Shown piece after piece: positions 58,501 to 64,000 of a DNA stretch of 64,000 nucleotides. The position numbers and the translations under genes are program-made. Origin of the DNA: Gnetum montanum (Eukaryota; Streptophyta; Gnetopsida; Gnetales; Gnetaceae); assembly GCA_015680685.1 (NCBI GenBank), contig MNCI01021461.1:467256-531255 (forward strand), given 5' to 3'. Below the pieces are notes generated by a model. The model made no database searches and was not told the origin of the DNA. It was given only the letters and a program-made list of their open reading frames with translations. Each line of letters opens with the position of its first letter. The stretch's first letter is position 1.

Positions 58501-58580
58501 CTTAGTGGACACATCCACGAAAAATGAGAAAGAGACCCTACTTAGTGGACACATCCACGAAAAATGAGAAAGAGACCCTA
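58501..58580. repeat. Perfect 40-bp tandem duplication
   Basis: CTTAGTGGACACATCCACGA and the next 20 bases occur twice without a single difference (58501-58540, 58541-58580). GTGGACACATCCAC within it is itself an imperfect palindrome. The duplication is very recent or an assembly artefact. Confidence 0.97.
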
Positions 58581-59877
58581 CGGTCAGGGCAAGGGCCAAA
58601 GGCCTCACAGATTAGGGGTCACATTTTTTTAAAAAAAATCTGCATTCCATAGTTTTTATTTAATTAAACGCCTTTTATATTCTCCCAGCGTTCCGCTCAC
58701 CCTGAACCACAACCTAAAAGGCCAATGTGGAGAAAGGGTCGCCTAGTAAGGCTACCCCATACCCAAGAAGAACATTACAAACAGTGCAAGCCGCAAGTAA
58801 CGGCCCGTGTTGGCAACGGATCTACGCCATCATTTTCCGCATCCATCCCAATGGCATGCATCAAACCCAATAACCAAGTGGATATTTCCAACAAGATGCG
58901 ATTGGCATCGACCAATTAAGAGAGGTATCATGGAAAGAAAAAAAAAATTTAGCAAAGAAGCATTGTTCTGACCATGAGTGCCATCCTAAATGTTGATGGG
59001 TTAAAGATTTAGTTAATGATGATAGGTTAAAGGGAACTTGAACTTTTCAGTGTTCTCCTACATTGTATTGTATTGTGGCAAGGGAACTCCTTGTCTGACC
59101 ATGATGACTAGTGCCTCCTTGTTCCAACCTACCTCCTTGTTTACACGTTAGTAACAAGTGCTCTACTAAGTGCCCATGGCATCAATGCTGATTTGGGATG
59201 TTGGAGCTCAAAATAAGTAAAACATAGGTACACCCCAAGATTTATAAAAGTTTATAACTTAATGCTACTTGGTAGAATTGAACTTGTGGTCCAACCCGTT
59301 TTTATGGATCCCACTTATAGGTCCCAAACTTTGCTATTTTGTTTCGGTAAAATTCTTGTAACATATTTTGATTCATGATTTAATATATTCCACTTGTAAG
59401 ATTTTCTCTAAAAGTGGGGTTGGGGGGTTTGGAATAAAATGTATTTCATTATTTAATTTTCCATTATTCAGTACTATATTATAATAATTACAAAATAAAA
59501 TTTTATTGTTATTGCATCATGCAAAGGACAAGGTGCATTAAACAGGATGAATTGTTTTATTTTAAATAATTTCCAAGGTAGCAAACAACCAAACTCATTG
59601 AGCACGTAACAAATAACATAGTTTTTAGATTTCCTGAATTTTGACAGTGCCACGGTACCGACAACACACCTCACCAACCACACGAACATCCAAAAAAATT
59701 CCAGTCCTTGAGGGAAAAAGGCGGAAAAAGGGGGGAAGAAGCCACAAGCTCACAAATCCTGCTTACCCACACGCCGACAGGCAAGCAACATAACGACAAA
59801 ACGGGAAATCAAGGAAAGCTTTAACCATTTCTGCGAAGGCACGTCCATGCAACGAAACGTTTTGTATGTTTATAACG

Positions 59878-61455
59878 TCAGCCTTTGCATAAAGGGCTGA
59901 TCGTGCAGAATGTCTGAATGGCGTCGCCAGCAACCAGAAGAATGCCCACCAACATGGCGACGGCGGTCCAAGGGCGCCAGAAGTAGGTCTCCCAGAACTC
60001 CTTAAACAAGCCGCGCAGCTTGCTCTTGTAGAAATTCTTGATGAGCACCTCCTTCAGCACCTTGTTCAGCGGATCCGGGGGCTCCATGCGTGCCGAGAAG
60101 AAGGGGCGACACATGTCGTTCCACATGTGGGCGATGTGGGAGTCCTTGAGCATGACGCTGTCGCGGACGATCACATGCGCGTGACGCAGCAGCCTCACAT
60201 CATCGGCGCTGTCGACGAGGCAATCCATGAGTTGCACGTACGACGTCACAGGCCTCGTCTTGGCGGCCGCGTCGTTGAACTCCAGCGCCACCACGTTGCG
60301 GAGCAGCACCTCCGTGTAGACGTGAGACATGGTCACGCGGGGCAGATACAGCGTGGCCGACTGCTTATCCAGGTAGATGCGGCTGCCGCGTTTGGTGAAG
60401 GACCGGAAGCGGACGCCCGCCTTGTACAGCGACTCGGCGTTGTAGGACTCCACGAAGTCTGTGTTGCCACGCTTCACGGGGTGGCGGATGAACAATCCCA
60501 TCAACAGCGCCACCGCGTCGTCTGCTTGGTACCACAGACGGCGCAGCCACAGACAGAGACAGTTGCTCTTGGAAGCAGCAGCAGGCTGATCGCCCACCAG
60601 CACCAGCTCCTCCAGCCTCCGCTGCAGCATCTCCAGCAGGTGATACGGAGGCCGCGCGGTCAGCAGCGTTGGCTCTTTGTCTGGTTTCTGTTCTTTGCCA
60701 ATGGACTTCAACTGCAGCATCTGAACCTCTGCCTGGTGGAACGCAAACGGCGACAGCTTCAGAACGGCGTCGCTCAGCATGTCTTCCACGGATTGGTAGC
60801 GGTGTTGGATGAAGTGCTGCTGTGCCTCTGCGAAGGCCTCTTTCACGACGTCAAGCGGCAGCTGGTTCTCCAGCATCACCACGTCGCACTTGAGTCCGCC
60901 CTCCACGTACTCGAAACGCCACAGATCCTTCTGCCCAGAGCTGGTACTGCCTCCGCCGACGCTGCCCTCGACCACGCCGGGGCTCTCGGCGTTGCTGTGA
61001 AGGACGTAGTCGAGAAAGCAGAGCAGGAAGACGGAGTCCATGGCCATGCTTTCCGCCGTGCCGGCGTTGTCGACATTCCCGTAGAAGGCTTGGATTTGTG
61101 GGAGCATTTTATCCAGCGTCTCCTTCAAACGTTTGAGCGCGTCGGTGCCCAGTGATTGGCAGCACTGGATTTTGAAGTGGCGGCCGATCATGAGAGAGTT
61201 GAGGCGAGCGTGATGGTGCGGCCCCAGCGAGAGCAGCTGCGGATCGTAGGCCTCGCGCTTGGACTTGCGCAGCGGATCCGGCACCCTGTCCAGCGAACAC
61301 CCCTCCGAGGGCTCCGACTTTGGTGGTTGGCAGGCGAGATCGAAATCCGACGTGCTCGCCATCTCATCTGCTGTGCTCCAATTGTTGAGCTTAGCATAAT
61401 TCTCAATTGCCATTTGTAGACGCCGAAAAGTTTGCAGATCCGTGGTTTCTTGCAT
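59878..61455 (-). CDS. DUF247 family protein, copy 2 (525 aa)
   Basis: Single-exon DUF247 (PF03140) protein, clearly paralogous to copy 1. Residues counted from the ATG at 61455: SLDRVPDPLRKSKREAYDPQ (54-73), AMDSVFLLCFLDYVL (138-152), CDVVMLENQLPLDVV (190-204), ESLYKAGVRFRSF (341-353), VTSYVQLMDCLVDSADDVRL (403-422), PWTAVAMLVGILLVAGDAIQ (495-514), then a tail ending PLCKG. The frame stays open a further 8 codons to 61479, but that codon is GTG. ATG choices are 61455, 61413 (A at -3, G at +4) and 61362 (G at -3, G at +4). The last aligns with the start of copy 1 and gives 494 aa. No Ala-rich insert; a Gly/Ser linker lies at ~163-175. A minus TATAAATTA at 61720-61712 is a possible promoter. 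The gene appears intact. Confidence 0.92.
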   Translation of the reverse strand: MQETTDLQTFRRLQMAIENYAKLNNWSTADEMASTSDFDLACQPPKSEPSEGCSLDRVPDPLRKSKREAYDPQLLSLGPHHHARLNSLMIGRHFKIQCCQSLGTDALKRLKETLDKMLPQIQAFYGNVDNAGTAESMAMDSVFLLCFLDYVLHSNAESPGVVEGSVGGGSTSSGQKDLWRFEYVEGGLKCDVVMLENQLPLDVVKEAFAEAQQHFIQHRYQSVEDMLSDAVLKLSPFAFHQAEVQMLQLKSIGKEQKPDKEPTLLTARPPYHLLEMLQRRLEELVLVGDQPAAASKSNCLCLWLRRLWYQADDAVALLMGLFIRHPVKRGNTDFVESYNAESLYKAGVRFRSFTKRGSRIYLDKQSATLYLPRVTMSHVYTEVLLRNVVALEFNDAAAKTRPVTSYVQLMDCLVDSADDVRLLRHAHVIVRDSVMLKDSHIAHMWNDMCRPFFSARMEPPDPLNKVLKEVLIKNFYKSKLRGLFKEFWETYFWRPWTAVAMLVGILLVAGDAIQTFCTISPLCKG

Positions 61456-61479
61456 GCTGCGCAACGAATGTTGGCCCAC

Positions 61480-62721
61480 TGTTTCTTTATTCTCTGTCTA
61501 TTCAGTCTTTCACTGTGTTAGCGCGAGCTTTCTTGCTGCAATATGGCATTTTACTGTTGTAGCAGGGATTTCTGCAGAAGATATGGAGAAAATTTGGAGA
61601 GCGGAATGATTAGTTTGGAGAGACTGCTGGGCTTTTACTTAGCATGCACCACGTGTTTCCTGCCCATGAATAGTTGTGTAGGGTCTTGAGAAAATTGAGA
61701 TGCAAGGAAAATAATTTATACATAAATTTTGGGAAATCAACCAAAACAAATATACTCTTAAAGCTTCATAGACAACATGCATACATACACAAAATTAGAC
61801 TTATGCAAACTTGAACTTATACTCCTTCAACTAATACATCATCCCTTAGAGGTCCCTATAAAGGTGAGGTCCTCAAAGGGTGGTAAACAAACCTCTTTAA
61901 AGTGGCTATACCTAAGCTTGAACCTATATCTTACAACTTGAGAAACAAGCACCTTACCATCACTCCAAGTGGCAATCCCTTCAACTAATATATTGTTGTT
62001 TTCTACAAGCCGGACACTAGGATTCTTATATAAGAGTATAATTCAGTTACATTGAACTTACTAACTAAATAACCAACCAACTCAAATAATAAAACAAACT
62101 TAATTTATTAATAATCCAAACTAGCTCTAACTTTCAACTTAAATAACTAACATAATTCATAAATGCTATTGACATTACTCACCTTAACATTTATGGAGAC
62201 TAAATTGCAAAGTGCATTTTGTTAGTTACTTCTGCACTAATGTTGGTCCCAAGCTCAATATGAAAGAAGGAGGGTTAGTGTCAAGTTGGCAACTGACTTT
62301 AAAACCTTGCTAAATCTCATAGATGAGTTTCTTTTTCAGATTTTGCAGATGCTAGGGCATTGCCTAGATGTGATGTGCAATAGTCACATGATCAAAGATG
62401 ATTTAAACAAGTTGCAAATAACCAATTATCTAGCTCTTCATAAAAGCAAATGGCAAAAAGGAACCTATGTAGCTGACCCTGTTTTGTTGGAACAAGGCTA
62501 GAATGATGATAATGACGATGATGATTTTATTAGTTATTTCTCTAGAGCAAAACATCCAGAATTTTTAAATGCTTAAGAAATCACTAAAAAGTCTTGTCTT
62601 TGTACTAGTTTTGTAGAAAGTAAAATTAACCAAAAAATCATGGCATATATTTTACATCATAATTACTTCGCTGCTTAATGTTAATCATATATTAATAATT
62701 TTTTCCATAAGTTATAACTTG
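61480..62721. other. 5' flank of DUF247 copy 2 and intergenic DNA
   Basis: 61480-61620 shares sequence with the flank of copy 1 (TTTCACTGTGTTAGC, TTTACTGTTGTAGC, GAGCGGAATGATTAG). 61740-62580 is AT-rich without recognised genes. The 71-codon frame at 62286-62501 has no recognisable motif and no homologue in the window. Confidence 0.5.
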
Positions 62722-63441
62722 TGATGAGCTGCAAAGTAGACCCTAAACCTAACCATATTGATTATGAATGTTCACATACAACTTGGTAAACTTTGTGGAT
62801 TGGACTAGTATGAATATCTAGATAGTTAGATGATTGATCACTAGTCATTATCTTCCCAATCATCCTTATGTACACTAGTTAAGTGTGACTAAGGGATATG
62901 ATATTGATGTTACAATGACCATGTTTAAAATATTATGAAAATATTAAAAGATTAAAAATCTACACTCTTTATCTTAAGTGCAAAGAATAAATCTAATTTA
63001 GCCTAAGCATTGAGCATCTATTCCCAACTTGCTATACACATCTTGAACATAATGTTATCGGGTTACTGAGTGTCTATCACTAGGCGTACCAAGTGGCACA
63101 CTATTGGATTACCAAACATTAGCATTTATACTTGAACTTGGTCATACTCATGTGGTGTAATAAAGGTGTGATGAAAGGTAAAATAATTAATTAAGTGCAT
63201 GCTAATTAAAGGAGCAATGAAATTAAAGTGTATTTAAAGAAATCATTAAGCTAGGGAAAGTGTTGTAATGAAGATAAACTAATTTTGATCTTATCATCAT
63301 CATGAAAAGGTGTTCAGTTACATAATCACTTGAATAAGGTTATGAGCAATCAACTTAGTTCATGTTGTACTTAGTGAAAAACTCTAACTTGTATGGAAAA
63401 AAGTTGCAAGAACTTCACTATGCTAATGATCAAATTGTGCC
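62722..63441 (-). mobile_element. LTR G (D/B type), interrupted
   Basis: It starts TGATGAGCTGCAAAGTAGAC and follows the family order (ATCTAGATAGTTAGATGATT, GGGTTACTGAGTGTCTATC) to GATCAAATTGTGCC. That is where the LTR H terminus intrudes, just before the expected TATA region. No primer-site complement lies on its left, so it is the left LTR of a minus element or a solo LTR. Confidence 0.65.
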
Positions 63442-64000
63442 TGATGAGCTGCGAGCTACCCCTATGCTCAACCATACGAATACGAGCATGTACAGGTGAT
63501 TCGATTGAATTCCATGGATGGACTAGTTGTGGCACCTAGACAGTTATACATTGATCATAGTTCATTGTCTTCCCACCTGGACTAGCATTTGCTTCGTCAC
63601 ATATGGTTTAGTCTAGAGTGAGGTGTATGATGTGGTTTCTACTACTATGCTATTCCTAAGGACAATGAGAAGTAAGTTAATTAAGCTAATAAGCAACAAG
63701 GAATAAAATCTAAGCTAACCTAAGTGCAATGAGCATCTGTCCTTAATCATTCGTACACATCTTGCACTTCGTGTACTACTTCTGGGATTGCCATGTGTAC
63801 ATCACTCAAAAGACTACTTGATATGCTATTGGGTTACCATGTAGTCACACTTAAATGTTCATGATTAAGACGTACTCATTCCGCATTAACAACAGGAATC
63901 GTAAATGGCCATAAAAGAAATATTAACTAAGAAAAAAATAATAAATAATTAACAATTAAATAATTAAAAACTAAGTGAATGCTACAATGATGGAGTAATC
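63442..64000 (-). mobile_element. LTR H (D/B type), runs off the window
   Basis: TGATGAGCTGCGAGCTACCC and 540 further bases closely follow the element B LTR (7690-8240), including GGACTAGTTGTGG, CTTCCCACCTGGACTAG and AATGATGGAGTAATC at the window end. It is inserted in LTR G. If G resumes beyond the window, GTGCC should be repeated as the target duplication. Confidence 0.8.

Larger units (their letters stand above)
56323..59877. other. Intergenic region between the two DUF247 genes
   Basis: 56323-56950 is the 5' flank of copy 1 and partly matches the 5' flank of copy 2 (61505-61610): TTTCACTGTGTT, ACAGTTGTAGC, a CCGCAGA/CTGCAGAAGA block and GATTAG. A minus-strand TTTATAAT near 56580-56573 is the only TATA-like word noted. 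The remainder is AT-rich with three short tandem duplications, listed separately, and no recognisable gene; the 93-codon frame at 58027-58308 spans one of the duplications. Confidence 0.5.

Noticed and set aside
60127-61155. 342-codon open frame on the plus strand opposite DUF247 copy 2
   Set aside because: It is the antisense shadow of a GC-rich coding region: Arg/His/Leu/Gln-rich with no motif. The minus strand carries the conserved DUF247 blocks.
62286-62501. 71-codon open frame as a small gene
   Set aside because: No recognisable motif, no conserved context and no homologue in the window; expected by chance in this length of DNA.

Overview
The window is nuclear DNA of a land plant with a large, repeat-packed genome. 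Two intact single-exon genes of the plant-specific DUF247 family lie at the right-hand end. Almost everything else is AT-rich wreckage of Ty3/gypsy LTR retrotransposons with tRNA-Asp-type primer binding sites and Athila/Tat-like proteins. Old diverged LTRs, multi-level nesting, low gene density and a gag-protease fragment of conifer-like appearance make a gymnosperm or similar large-genome plant plausible. The species cannot be fixed from the sequence.

Layout. 1-480: a faint relic of a DUF247 3' end and a 279-bp foldback element. 490-2877: 3' part and 3' LTR of a plus-strand gypsy element (A). 2878-5535: intergenic DNA with small tandem duplications. 5536-5892: a truncated DUF247 pseudogene fused to the 3' ORF of another plus-strand gypsy element (A2, 5893-7689), which resumes at 14003 because element B (7690-14002, minus strand, gag but no pol) sits inside it. 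15020-15726: an unrelated older gag-protease remnant.

15727-52432 is one minus-strand Athila-like element, D, opened by three later insertions. These are F (17222-32466, plus-strand Tat-like, itself carrying a spliced antisense gene), an LTR-like insert around 36.8-38.3 kb that includes an assembly gap, and C (42750-51668, plus strand), which landed inside D's right LTR. 52433-54690 is intergenic. 54691-56322 and 59878-61455 are the two intact DUF247 genes, both on the minus strand, with related upstream regions. 62722-64000 holds two more LTRs of the D/B type, one inserted in the other.

How the parts relate. The DUF247 copies form a same-strand tandem family: two intact, one truncated, one faint. 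The retroelements A, A2, B and D share a distinctive 3' ORF with a basic MAPKR-like start, a WY-L/M-GE module, a coiled coil, a PCPW/AWT module and a proline tail. Their decay is dominated by CAG-to-TAG and GAC/GAT-to-AAC/AAT changes, as expected from cytosine methylation and deamination. The most unusual object is the intron-containing antisense gene inside F, bracketed by two related minisatellites.
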